A stretch of DNA of 64,000 nucleotides, from the NCBI RefSeq assembly GCF_014641595.1, contig NZ_BMIA01000004.1, positions 62,001 to 126,000 of the forward strand, given 5' to 3'. The translations under genes were made by a program, and so were the position numbers. Of the stretch, positions 9,339-17,485 are shown piece after piece. How positions within the stretch are numbered: position 1 is the stretch's first letter; the number at the start of each line of letters is the position of its first letter. This DNA is from Dyadobacter endophyticus. Its GTDB lineage: Bacteria; Bacteroidota; Bacteroidia; Cytophagales; Spirosomataceae. The notes below the pieces were generated by a model, which searched no databases, had not been told where the DNA came from, and saw only the letters and a list, made by a program, of their open reading frames with translations.

Positions 9339-9867
9339 CCTGGACCAGAACGGGCTTGTGATTTGGTTAGAGGGCTTGTCGGGTGCCGGCAAAAGCACCA
9401 TAGCAACCGGTCTGGAAGAGAAACTGAATGCAAACGGGTTCTTTACTTTTGTAATGGACGGGGATTTGATCAGATCGAACATTAACAAAGACCTGACCTT
9501 TACGGAAGCTGATAGATCCGAAAATATCCGCAGGGTCCTGGAAATAAGCAAGATGCTCGTTCAGAAAAAAATCGTGGTTATCTGCTCCTTTATTACACCT
9601 CTGCAACGCCAACGCAATCGAAACCGCATCGAACTGGGAGAGAAATATTTTGAGGTTTTTGTCGACTGCCCGGTTGCGATCTGTGAATCCAGGGATGTTA
9701 AGGGTTTATATCAAAAAGCAAGGAATAACGAAATAGGCAATTTCACCGGCATCAATGCGGATTTTGAATCACCCACCAGCCCTGACCTGGTCCTGAATTC
9801 CGCCACCCAATCACCAGGGCAATGCATAGATCGATTATATGATTTCATTTTTCCGCACATTGTCTGA
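9325..9867 (+). CDS. cysC: Adenylyl-sulfate (APS) kinase CysC
   Basis: Phosphorylates APS with ATP to give PAPS, the donor for the sulfotransferase two genes upstream. The 180-residue length is usual for stand-alone APS kinases. Visible are the P-loop GLSGAGKST (residues 17-25), the MDGDLIR and FTEADRSENIRR segments, the lid motif SFITPLQRQRNR (more divergent than the usual SPYxxDR form) and the substrate-binding DVKGLYQKAR with NFTGINADFESP. ATP sulfurylase genes (cysD/cysN or sat) are absent from this window, so APS must come from elsewhere in the genome. It is the last intact gene of the operon; the glycosidase remnant begins 32 bases later. Confidence 0.93.
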   Translation: MRQSNLDQNGLVIWLEGLSGAGKSTIATGLEEKLNANGFFTFVMDGDLIRSNINKDLTFTEADRSENIRRVLEISKMLVQKKIVVICSFITPLQRQRNRNRIELGEKYFEVFVDCPVAICESRDVKGLYQKARNNEIGNFTGINADFESPTSPDLVLNSATQSPGQCIDRLYDFIFPHIV

Positions 9868-9899
9868 ACAGGGTGAAAATTAGACTTAACCTGACCAAA

Positions 9900-11822
9900 A
9901 TGAAAATATCATTTAAGAAAGCAACCGCCTTTTTCTTCGCCTCTTTTGTCACCTTTGGCGCGGATGCGCAGGATGTTTTAAAATATGTAAATCCGAATAT
10001 CGGTACCGCGCATAGCAGATGGTTCTTTTTTACACCGGCGGCGGTGCCCGGAGGAATGGCTAAACTTGCCCCATCTACCAATGGTCACTATGGTAACGCG
10101 AGTGGCTGGGAGGCGGTAGGTTACGATGTCAGGCAAAATACGATCGAAGGGTTTGTACATTTTCATGAATGGCAAGTAGGTGGTGTAAGTTTTATGCCTA
10201 CCACAGGTCCGTTGAAATTAAATCCCGGGGAGCTAGACAAGCCGGGAAGCGGTTACCGTTCAGCATTCTCCCGCAACAGCGAAGTCGCTCAGCCGGGCTA
10301 TTATAAGGTGCTACTGGATGATTATCAGATCACCGCGGAACTTACTGCAACCCAAAGGGTCGGATTTCATCGCTACACTTTTCCAAAATCGGATCAGGCC
10401 CGCATCATCCTTGATATAGGGCAAACGCAAGGTGAAAGCGGCGCGGTAACCGGCAGTGCAGTCCATATGATCGATGATACCCATTTTGAAGGTCACGTTA
10501 TTACCTATCCGACTTCAATGGGGCTTACCCCCAACATGGCGGGATGTCCGGGACACTGTCTGAACAGGAAAAGAAGTACGGTTTCATGAATACCGACGCT
10601 ATATGGGGCGCTTTCTTATCCGGAATGGTACCAGAGGTTTGTAAATACACACCTGCGCATTTACAAGGACCGGGGATGGTTCGGGGACGGCATCGCCCAC
10701 AGTGAATTCGTTTCCGGAGTGGGTACCAATTTTGTAGGCCTGGCCGTTGCTGCGGCTTACCAGCTGGGCCTGCGGGACTACGATGTAAACCTGGCCTATC
10801 AGGCTGTCCGGAAGAACGAGCTTGGCTGGGAAAACCGCTTGAAGGGGTCCGGGAAAATGGATACCAAAGTATTTCTCAAATTAGGCTACGTTCCGCAGGT
10901 CGAGAACGGGAGCAATTATGTATCGGATACAACGGGATCCAGTTTTTCGGCCTCCCATACGCTGGAATACAGTTTTAGTGCTTTTGCTGCCGCTCAAATG
11001 GCCAGGGGCCTGGGCAATACCGCCGATTATAAGATGTTCATGAATTATTCGAACGGGTGGCGAAAATTGCTTAATCCGGCCAATAAACTTATCCAGCCAA
11101 AGACGGAAATCGGCGAATTTATCAAGGATTTTGATCCGTACCAGGCATGGCGCGGCTTTCAGGAAGGCAATGCCAAGCAGTATACCTACTATGTTCCGCA
11201 CAATCCCGCCGCGCTGATCGGTGCCTTGGGGAACGGGCAGTTTAATGAAACGCTCGACGGGATTTTTAACGACGCTCAGAAAAATGGTTTTGGCGGTGGA
11301 AAGTCCATCGATGCATTTGCAGGGATTAACGCGGTTTACAACCACGGTAACCAGCCCAGTTTGCACATTAGCTGGCTGTTTAATTTTTCGCGGCAACCCT
11401 GGCTGACGCAAAAATGGACACGCATGATCTGCGATCAATTTTATGGAACTGAACCCATTCACGGTTACGGATATGGCCAGGACGAAGATCAGGGCCAATT
11501 GGGATCGTGGTATGTTCTGGCGAGTCTGGGATTATTTGACGTCAAGGGGTTTACCGACCTGCGACCAATTGTCGAATTTGGAAGTCCGGCATTTGAGAAG
11601 GCAAGGATAAGTCTTGGCGATAAAAAAGTGTTGGTGATCGAAACAAAGAACAATTCAAAGGAGAATGTGTATGTTCAAAGCCTGACATTCAATGGGCGAA
11701 AGATTCAGAACTGCTGGCTGTACCGTGACGAATTGATGAAAGGAGGCAAGCTCGTTTTTACAATGGGTAACGAACCCAATAGGAGCTGGGGGACATCCGT
11801 ACCCCCTCCGTCCGCACAATGA
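9900..11822 (+). pseudogene. GH92 (alpha-mannosidase-type) glycosidase, disrupted
   Basis: A GH92-family gene broken into pieces. The N-terminal fragment (9900-10589) carries a signal peptide ending ADAQ and the N-terminal beta-sandwich (YVNPNIGTAHSRWFFFTPAAVPGGMAKLAPS). It stops at 10589 after its reading frame has lost family similarity near 10515. A short stretch in another frame (about 10520-10607) encodes YGFMNTDAIWG. The original frame then resumes near 10608 with ALSYPEWYQRF and runs to 11822, including the active-site region YGQDEDQGQLGSWYV. About 100 residues between the domains seem missing compared with intact members. Two frame changes plus a deletion make sequencing error an unlikely sole cause. 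It abuts the sulfation operon and may once have been part of it. Confidence 0.8.
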
Positions 11823-11897
11823 GGCGTTTAATGAATCAATAGATTTGCATAACATCGAGCTCAATGTGCTGCTCTAAAATAACTTTTGAGAAAAATA

Positions 11898-11917
11898 TAT
11901 AGACAAACTTGTCTATA
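11898..11917. promoter_or_regulatory. Palindromic operator in front of tetR
   Basis: Perfect palindrome with 9-base arms and a 2-base centre: TATAGACAA-AC-TTGTCTATA. It overlaps the -33 element of the tetR promoter, the classic position for autorepression by a TetR protein. A related imperfect site lies before the next gene at 12534-12554. Confidence 0.6.
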
Positions 11918-11938
11918 ATAATAACTGTTGTATCTTTG
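11909..11938 (+). promoter_or_regulatory. tetR promoter (TTG-N19-TATCTTTG)
   Basis: TTG at 11909-11911 and TATCTTTG at 11931-11938 match the Bacteroidota TAnnTTTG promoter with 19-base spacing. The tetR ATG starts only five bases after the -7 box, so the transcript would be leaderless or nearly so. The -33 element sits inside the palindromic operator. Confidence 0.55.
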
Positions 11939-11942
11939 TGAC

Positions 11943-12515
11943 ATGACAAAGAAACTTGGACCGAGGGAGCGGATTCTGGAAACGGCTACGAGGCTGTTTC
12001 ACAGCCAGGGATATAACAACACGGGGATCAATCAGATCCTTGCAGAGGCGAATGTGGCCAAGGCGAGTCTGTATCAGCATTTTGGGTCGAAGGATGAACT
12101 GGGTGTTGTTTACCTGAAAGAGGGCAGGGAAGAGTGGTTTTCAGGCATTGAGCAATGGACGAGTGCCAAAAAGGCTCCCGGGCAGAAGCTCACTGCTTGC
12201 TTTGATTTTTTGGAATATGCACTGCAAAAAGACAATTATCTGGGTTGCAAGTTCATTAATATCCTGTCGGAGGTAGGTGGCAATAGTCCGCTGATGTTTA
12301 AGGAGATTATCGAGCATAAGGCAAAGCTGAGGCAGTATATGAAGGGTTTTGTGGAGAAGGCATTGGAAGGCGATGGTGGCCTTGACGTCGATTTTGTGGG
12401 CGACTCGATCTACCTTTTGTATGAAGGGGCGATCGTAGAATCGAAAATTTACCGGGATACCTGGCCGGTAAAAAAGGCCAGGAAGATGGCAGAGGTGTTA
12501 TTGAAAAGAATTTAA
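11943..12515 (+). CDS. TetR/AcrR-family transcriptional regulator
   Basis: DNA-binding repressor of 190 residues, a typical TetR length. The N-terminal domain is canonical: RERILETATRLFHSQGYNNTGINQIL followed by the recognition helix region VAKASLYQHFGSKDEL (about residues 38-53). The C-terminal ligand/dimer domain has no signature that I can link to a ligand. The ATG at 11943 is chosen over an in-frame TTG at 11928 that would place the start inside the promoter. A perfect palindrome sits on its own promoter and a related site lies between this gene and gap, so autorepression and control of gap are inferred. The gene lies 57 bases upstream of gap on the same strand. Confidence 0.9.
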   Translation: MTKKLGPRERILETATRLFHSQGYNNTGINQILAEANVAKASLYQHFGSKDELGVVYLKEGREEWFSGIEQWTSAKKAPGQKLTACFDFLEYALQKDNYLGCKFINILSEVGGNSPLMFKEIIEHKAKLRQYMKGFVEKALEGDGGLDVDFVGDSIYLLYEGAIVESKIYRDTWPVKKARKMAEVLLKRI

Positions 12516-12533
12516 AATTTTTTTATCTAAAAA

Positions 12534-12554
12534 TAGACAGACTGTTCTGTATAA
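12534..12554. promoter_or_regulatory. Second TetR-like operator, upstream of gap
   Basis: ATAGACAG-AC-TGTTCTGTATA resembles the tetR palindrome at 11898-11917: its left half differs at one position, and the right half is displaced. It also contains the exact inverted repeat ACAGA-CTGT-TCTGT at 12538-12551. It ends 18 bases before the gap start codon, a position suited to repression. Confidence 0.4.
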
Positions 12555-12572
12555 TAATTTAAATATAAAACA

Positions 12573-13559
12573 ATGAAAAGAATAGCGATTAATGGTTTCG
12601 GAAGGATAGGCCGGGCAGCCTTGAAAGTAATCACTGCAACGGAAGGGCTCGAAGTAGTGGGTATCAACGATATGATGAGCATCGAGAATGCGGTTTACCT
12701 TTTGAAGTATGATAGCGTTTATGGCAAGTACGACCACAATGTAACGGTCGAAGGGAACGACATTCTGGTAGACGGTAAGGCAATCAGGTATTCAACGACC
12801 AGGTCTATCGATGATTTGGCTTGGAAGGAGCTCGGAGTGGATGTGGTGATCGAGAGTACGGGCGTATTTACCAACTACGCCGATTCGGAAAAGCATATCA
12901 AAGCGGGTGCACGCTTTGTGGTCATTTCGGGTCCTACCAAGGATACGCCTACGATCGTTCATGGCGTCAATACCGAAGAAGGAAAAACGTCGATCTTCTC
13001 CTGCGCGAGCTGTACTACCAATAATATCAGCCCGATTATCGAAATCCTGGGCCGCAGGATCGGCATTAAAAAGGCCATTCTGAACACCACGCACGCATAC
13101 ACAGCCTCGCAAGCGCTGGTAGATGCTCCCTCGAAGAAAGAACCGCGCATGGGCAGGGCAGCAGGCATTAACCTGGCACCGGCTGCAACCGGCGCGGCCA
13201 TTGCCACAACCAAAGCATTGCCGCAATATGCCGGCAAATTCGATGGCGTTGCCGTGCGCGTCCCTGTTCCGGTAGGTTCCATTTCCGACATTACATTTAT
13301 CGCCGAACGGCCGACGAGCGCGGAGGAGATCAATGCAATCCTGACGGAAGAGGCTGCTTCTGCAAGATATGAAAAGGTGGTGGCTGTAACAGACGAGCCG
13401 CTCGTTTCAACCGATATTAAGCAGAGCCCCTATGCCGCGGTAGTCGATCTGGAAATGACCCGTGTGGTCGATGGCGATCTGGTGAAAGTGATGGCCTGGT
13501 ACGACAATGAATGGGGCTTTACGAATCAAATGATCCGGCAAATAGCGGAACTTGGCTAG
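12573..13559 (+). CDS. gap: Type I glyceraldehyde-3-phosphate dehydrogenase
   Basis: Glycolytic/gluconeogenic enzyme oxidising glyceraldehyde 3-phosphate to 1,3-bisphosphoglycerate. The 328-residue sequence has the NAD-binding start IAINGFGRIGRAAL, the catalytic cysteine C147 in SCASCTTNN, the partner histidine H174 in NTTHAYTASQ, and the C-terminal YDNEWGFTNQM motif. The active-site context SCASCTTNN differs from the more common SNASCTTN of the main glycolytic enzyme, so this may be a second, condition-specific isoform. The tetR gene and a matching operator directly upstream are unusual for a housekeeping gap gene. Co-transcription with the DUF1348 gene 51 bases downstream is possible. Confidence 0.95.
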   Translation: MKRIAINGFGRIGRAALKVITATEGLEVVGINDMMSIENAVYLLKYDSVYGKYDHNVTVEGNDILVDGKAIRYSTTRSIDDLAWKELGVDVVIESTGVFTNYADSEKHIKAGARFVVISGPTKDTPTIVHGVNTEEGKTSIFSCASCTTNNISPIIEILGRRIGIKKAILNTTHAYTASQALVDAPSKKEPRMGRAAGINLAPAATGAAIATTKALPQYAGKFDGVAVRVPVPVGSISDITFIAERPTSAEEINAILTEEAASARYEKVVAVTDEPLVSTDIKQSPYAAVVDLEMTRVVDGDLVKVMAWYDNEWGFTNQMIRQIAELG

Positions 13560-13610
13560 CCACCCCGACGGTTTTCGAATTATCACAAATTTAACACAAC
13601 AGTATATAGC

Positions 13611-14021
13611 ATGGAGCAAAAACCCCCATTCCCGCCATTTACATTGGAAACTGCACTTCAAAAAGTGCAACTGGCCGAAGACGCCTGGAATAGCCAGGAC
13701 CCTGTGCGTGTATCGCTCGCGTATACGAAGGACACCGAATGGCGAAACCGTTCGGAGTTTATCAATGGCCGTGAGGATGTGGTTCGGTTCCTTACCGCCA
13801 AATGGCGCAAAGAGCTGGATTACAAGCTCAAAAAGGAACTCTGGGCATTTACCGATAACCGGATCGCGGTAAGATTCGAGTACGAATACCACGATGCAGC
13901 GGGGCAATGGTACCGTGCCTATGGAAACGAAAACTGGGAGTTCAACGGGCATGGGCTCATGCAACGCCGGTATGCAAGTATCAACGACCTGCCAATCAGC
14001 GAAGCCGAGAGGAGATTGTAA
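13611..14021 (+). CDS. DUF1348 / NTF2-like (SnoaL-fold) protein
   Basis: Small cytoplasmic protein of 136 residues matching the DUF1348 pattern of the NTF2-like superfamily: [68 protein letters not shown] and [15 protein letters not shown]. Biochemical function is unknown. Family members usually continue past the ERR motif with a short FHWP-type C-terminal stretch. Here a stop follows directly after ERRL, so the last 15-20 residues appear lost. It lies 51 bases after gap on the same strand and could be expressed with it. Confidence 0.8.
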   Translation: MEQKPPFPPFTLETALQKVQLAEDAWNSQDPVRVSLAYTKDTEWRNRSEFINGREDVVRFLTAKWRKELDYKLKKELWAFTDNRIAVRFEYEYHDAAGQWYRAYGNENWEFNGHGLMQRRYASINDLPISEAERRL

Positions 14022-14129
14022 CTGCATGATAAAGATCAACTAAGAGCGGTTGTGACGGCTCATGACAAATCTCATGGGTTGTTAGCAGATGGTCGATGGT
14101 TTTCTCGTGCGGCATGTTTTTTGATAACC

Positions 14130-14230
14130 GTTGAATTTACCAGTCGAAGCGGCTTAATAGCCTGGCCGAATCCGAACAACGGTAAATTCAACGTTCAATT
14201 TTATGTGGAGCCAGGGCAGACCCCCGGAAC
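14130..14230 (+). pseudogene. Remnant of a T9SS C-terminal sorting domain
   Basis: In the frame through 14130-14230 the translation reads SGLIAWPNPNNGKFNVQFYVEPGQ, which resembles the start of a type IX secretion sorting domain (IYPNP-x-x-GKFxVxF). There is no signal peptide or parent gene upstream, and the frame then continues only as antisense of the RidA gene. This suggests the tail of a deleted secreted-protein gene. It sits beside the truncated end of the DUF1348 gene, consistent with a past rearrangement here. Confidence 0.35.
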
Positions 14231-14620
14231 TTACTTTACAACAGTAGCCTCCAACTCCACTGACAACGTTTCAAAAAGCGATTTCACTTCAAAGAAGGTT
14301 GTTGCTTGTTTGATTTCGTTTTTCGCAACCCAATCACCGAACGTACCGAAGCATTTGAAGAATTCCTCCTGATTGGTCGTGTAAACATTTAGCCGGACAA
14401 TGTTTTTGCATTCGTAGCCAGCTTCGCTGATGACCTTTTCTAGGTTACTTATCGCGATCAGCAGCTGCGTTTGCATATCTGCCGAGCTCGATGTACCATC
14501 AGCATGTACGGCTGCTTGTCCGGCACAGTACAGCGTGCTTTCAACGTGCTTCACTTCTATACCCTGCGCATAGTGGCGCTCGTTCTGCCATTGCCAGGGA
14601 TTGATGACTATCTTTTCCAT
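14231..14620 (-). CDS. RidA/YjgF-family protein
   Basis: 129-residue member of the RidA (Rid/YER057c/UK114) superfamily, whose best-known members hydrolyse reactive enamine/imine intermediates. Family marks are the central YCAGQAAVHADG segment, QTQLLIAISNLEKVISEAGYECKNIVRLNVYTTNQEEF and the C-terminal VELEATVVK. The catalytic arginine of the RidA subfamily, usually in the C-terminal third (near R105 of E. coli RidA), is not obvious here, so a divergent Rid subgroup is likely and deaminase activity is unproven. It is transcribed away from two identical CRP-like palindromes and probably forms a unit with the Crp/Fnr-family gene upstream. Confidence 0.85.
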   Translation of the reverse strand: MEKIVINPWQWQNERHYAQGIEVKHVESTLYCAGQAAVHADGTSSSADMQTQLLIAISNLEKVISEAGYECKNIVRLNVYTTNQEEFFKCFGTFGDWVAKNEIKQATTFFEVKSLFETLSVELEATVVK

Positions 14621-14673
14621 TTTTGCTTCAGTTGATTTCTATGCAAACCTACTGAGGGCGCGGGAAATCATCC

Positions 14674-14712
14674 CGTGAGGTACCTCACGACTTTGCTGTG
14701 AGGTACCTCACA
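14674..14712. promoter_or_regulatory. Twin CRP-type palindromes upstream of the RidA gene
   Basis: Two identical perfect 14-base palindromes, GTGAGGTACCTCAC, occupy 14675-14688 and 14698-14711, exactly 23 bases apart. The second is flanked to read TGTGA-N6-TCACA, the canonical CRP half-site arrangement. Their centres lie about 61 and 84 bases upstream of the RidA start and just past the stop codon of the Crp/Fnr gene. The encoded regulator is the natural candidate to bind them. Confidence 0.65.
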
Positions 14713-15279
14713 CTAAAAGCTCATCCTGCTGAGTGTTTCTCTGGAAACGCCCAGATAAGCCGCCAGTTGCGTTTTGGGAAGACGTTGCAGTAATGAAGGA
14801 TGCTGCGCCGCGAGTTGTTCATAGCGTTGTTGCGCGCTGGAAGTCATCAACGAAAGAATGCGGCGTTGGGATGCCAGGAAGCCGGCAATCACCTTTTCCA
14901 GAAAGAAGCGCTCGATTTTTGGCAGACCGGTACGTAGGGCATTGAAGTCGTCCAATGACAGGCAAAGCGCTTCGGTGTCTTCGAGGCATTCCATGGAGAG
15001 TGTAGCCCTGGTGCGGGTGTAGTATGCCTGAAAGTCGTTGTCCCACCAGTCTTGCATCGCGAAGGCCAAAATATGTTGCTTATCGGTGGTCTCGTCGGTA
15101 TATACCAGCTTGGTCAAACCTGAAAGCAGGAAATAGTTATAAGGCACGGGCTCGCCTTGCTGTACCATAAACTGGTGTTTCTTGAATTTCTTAAAAATAA
15201 AATGCTTTTCAACAAACGCGAATTCTTCGTCAGTCAAAAGCACCAGCTTCTCGATATGTTGCCGCAGATTTGATTCCAT
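14713..15279 (-). CDS. Crp/Fnr-family transcriptional regulator
   Basis: 188-residue regulator with an N-terminal cyclic-nucleotide-binding-like beta-roll (about 20-115: FMVQQGEPVPYNYFLLSGLTKLVY, AFAMQDWW, LEDTEALCLSLDDFNAL), a long dimer helix and a C-terminal winged HTH. The recognition helix reads SRETLSR at residues 179-185. It carries the R-E-x-x-x-R pattern that E. coli CRP uses to read TGTGA, and a matching TGTGA-N6-TCACA site lies immediately 3' of the gene. No FNR-type iron-sulfur cysteine cluster is present. The protein ends only three residues after that helix, as many short Bacteroidota members do. The effector is unknown. Confidence 0.9.
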   Translation of the reverse strand: MESNLRQHIEKLVLLTDEEFAFVEKHFIFKKFKKHQFMVQQGEPVPYNYFLLSGLTKLVYTDETTDKQHILAFAMQDWWDNDFQAYYTRTRATLSMECLEDTEALCLSLDDFNALRTGLPKIERFFLEKVIAGFLASQRRILSLMTSSAQQRYEQLAAQHPSLLQRLPKTQLAAYLGVSRETLSRMSF

Positions 15280-15426
15280 TCTCTGGGGATTTCAATTAAA
15301 GAGCTATGCTCCGGTGATCTTTTTGTGATGACCGGGCTTGTCCAAAAAGGGAATTTATTTGGTATGCTGTCCCAATCCCCGGATTTGTTTCAAATTTGTA
15401 GGGACCACGGCGCTGATACTCCCGCG

Positions 15427-17421
15427 CTACCTTTTTATCACAAATTTCCGGTTAGTGCTTTCGCCATGGATATCCGTCACCTTGACAATATACACTCCGG
15501 CGGCGAGGGAAGAAATATCTGCTTCGCTTTTGCTCGCGTTTTCAAACCTTTTTTCCTGTACGACCTTTCCAGTTACGCTTAATATCTGGTAATTCCTGAG
15601 GGGTACTTCGTTTTGGAAAACAATTTGGTCGAATGCCGGATTAGGGAAAATTCGCAGACCGCCCGGGCTGGTGAAATTCACCGATACTATCTTTGAATAC
15701 GTGTAGGTTTCATCCGAATCGACCATTTTGAGCCGGTAAAGATTTTCGCCATGAACCGGGTTTTCGTGCCGGTAAGAATATTTTTTGGCTGTATTACTGG
15801 TGCCAGCTGAGCCTATTTTATGCAATGTTGCCCAGTTTTTTCCATCTGTTCCGTGCTGAACTTCGAAGTGATCGCTGTTGACTTCGTCCGAAGTTTGCCA
15901 GTTTAAGTCTACTACTTTTTCATTCAACCTTGCGGAAAAATCGACGAGTGTTACCGGGAATGCTATCGCGTTATCCATCGTGATGAAAAAACCGGAAAAG
16001 CCGGAAGCCCAAAAGTTAATCCGCCAGCAGTCCAGCTCTTTGTCCCAGATTACTTTCGTTTCGGGATCAGCCAAATAGTCGGTGACCGCTCCCCCGGAAT
16101 AATTACCGGGAGTTGCGGGTTGCGACAACGGCAGCCCGTGTGCCTGCCAAACCCTCAGGTTCGAAAACTTTTCCAGTTCCTCGGTCGAGTTGTTCGACGG
16201 CAATTTGACACTACTGTGTTCGTTAAAGGCATCAAACTCGGCTTGGGTGAAGTAGAGGCCGACTTGGTATTTGGCAGTGGGGGCAATGGCCTGGACAGGT
16301 TCAAAATCATAATGTCGCTGCAAATATGGCTGGCCCTTATACACACCAACTTGGGGCTCGACATTCACCTTTACAGTTATTTCCTTCCCTGAAAAGGACT
16401 CTTTATAGTTATATAAGGTTGAGAAGTAAGCAATTTGTTGACAGTCCTTTGACACCGAAGTATAAAGAGAGTTGGGAAATACGAAGGTCTGTGACGAGCT
16501 GGTAGCAGCGACAGCTGTAGGTAGATTTACTTTGTAATCGATACTGGCATACTGAGTACTGCAGCCATCCTCATGCCAGGCGAGGAAAGACGTATTTCTG
16601 TCGTCCACCGTCGATGAAATATTGGGACCAGTCCCCAGGCGGCGGCCATTTCCCGATGCGCTTTTCTGCCATTCTACCAATCCGGTGTTAATTCCTACGC
16701 CCGTTGCCGTAAGATTGACTTTTGTCCACGGACAAAGAGTATCGGATGGATCAGTTTCGGCAAGGATTGTCAATGATCCCGAAGCACCGTTGGGGTAAAT
16801 GGTAAATCTTTTACCGCCCAGGCTTTCAATACCTCCCACGGTGCAGGTAGCACAAATAGACCGTGGAGTGGTCATCGGGGATAGTACCAGGGCTGTTAAA
16901 CCGTTATATTCAGGCATGTAACTTTTTATTTGATAGTTACCCTGCTGGTTAATATAATACCATTTGATTGTTCCGGGACAGCCGGAGGCAGTAATTGTTA
17001 TGGGCACATCCTTACCAGCGCAAATTGGAAGTCCTGTGAGAACAGGCTCGGGGGACACTGTTTGCGCAGGAAGCACTGTCACTGTCACCACAGCTTTATA
17101 TTCGCTGGACGCGTCTTCCGCAAAAATGTAAATAACAGTTCTTGGCTCAATTCCTGAATTCTGCAATGTAACCAACGATTCTCTGTCGCCCCCGGCGGTA
17201 GGTAACCCTTCGCCAAACCAAAAAAAAGGACTAATTCCGCCTGGGCCTCCCGCGAATCCACTCAGTCTTATGCTCTGACCGGCATATACCGTTGGAGCAT
17301 TCGGATTAGGAAACGCAACGCCGGATGTGGGTTCAAGAGCTCTCGCATAAGTAATGGTTCCAAACGCGTGGGATGTGAGAGGGACAATGAATACGATGAG
17401 AATAAGAAGAGCTGTTTTCAT
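15427..17421 (-). CDS. Secreted protein with type IX secretion sorting domain
   Basis: 664-residue exported protein of unknown function. It begins with a signal peptide (MKTALLILIVFIVPLTSHAF). The middle (about 25-490) is rich in short Ig/PKD-like beta segments (APTVYAGQSIRLSGFAGGPGG, VTVTVLPAQTV, SLTILAETDPSDTLCPWTKVNLTATG) with scattered cysteines. A fibronectin-like segment typical of T9SS cargo follows (VDLNWQTSDEVNSDHFEVQHGTDGKNW to NLYRLKMVDSDETYTYSKIVSV). The last about 75 residues are a type A sorting domain (LRIFPNPAFDQIVF to GVYIVKV and KFVIKR). No catalytic domain is recognised. The gene stands alone, with about 150 bases to its upstream and downstream neighbours' regions. Confidence 0.8.
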   Translation of the reverse strand: MKTALLILIVFIVPLTSHAFGTITYARALEPTSGVAFPNPNAPTVYAGQSIRLSGFAGGPGGISPFFWFGEGLPTAGGDRESLVTLQNSGIEPRTVIYIFAEDASSEYKAVVTVTVLPAQTVSPEPVLTGLPICAGKDVPITITASGCPGTIKWYYINQQGNYQIKSYMPEYNGLTALVLSPMTTPRSICATCTVGGIESLGGKRFTIYPNGASGSLTILAETDPSDTLCPWTKVNLTATGVGINTGLVEWQKSASGNGRRLGTGPNISSTVDDRNTSFLAWHEDGCSTQYASIDYKVNLPTAVAATSSSQTFVFPNSLYTSVSKDCQQIAYFSTLYNYKESFSGKEITVKVNVEPQVGVYKGQPYLQRHYDFEPVQAIAPTAKYQVGLYFTQAEFDAFNEHSSVKLPSNNSTEELEKFSNLRVWQAHGLPLSQPATPGNYSGGAVTDYLADPETKVIWDKELDCWRINFWASGFSGFFITMDNAIAFPVTLVDFSARLNEKVVDLNWQTSDEVNSDHFEVQHGTDGKNWATLHKIGSAGTSNTAKKYSYRHENPVHGENLYRLKMVDSDETYTYSKIVSVNFTSPGGLRIFPNPAFDQIVFQNEVPLRNYQILSVTGKVVQEKRFENASKSEADISSLAAGVYIVKVTDIHGESTNRKFVIKR

Positions 17422-17485
17422 GTATGTATAGATTGTTTATTTCTTCTAATTTATAATAAAATTTCAATAATATAACTGCTTGTAA

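Noticed and set aside
10881-11498. Minus-strand open frame of 205 codons in the GH92 remnant
   Set aside because: The plus strand carries recognisable GH92 motifs over the same bases, so the antisense frame is a shadow.
13407-14039. Minus-strand open frame of 210 codons opposite gap and the DUF1348 gene
   Set aside because: It spans two well-recognised plus-strand genes and shows no domain of its own.
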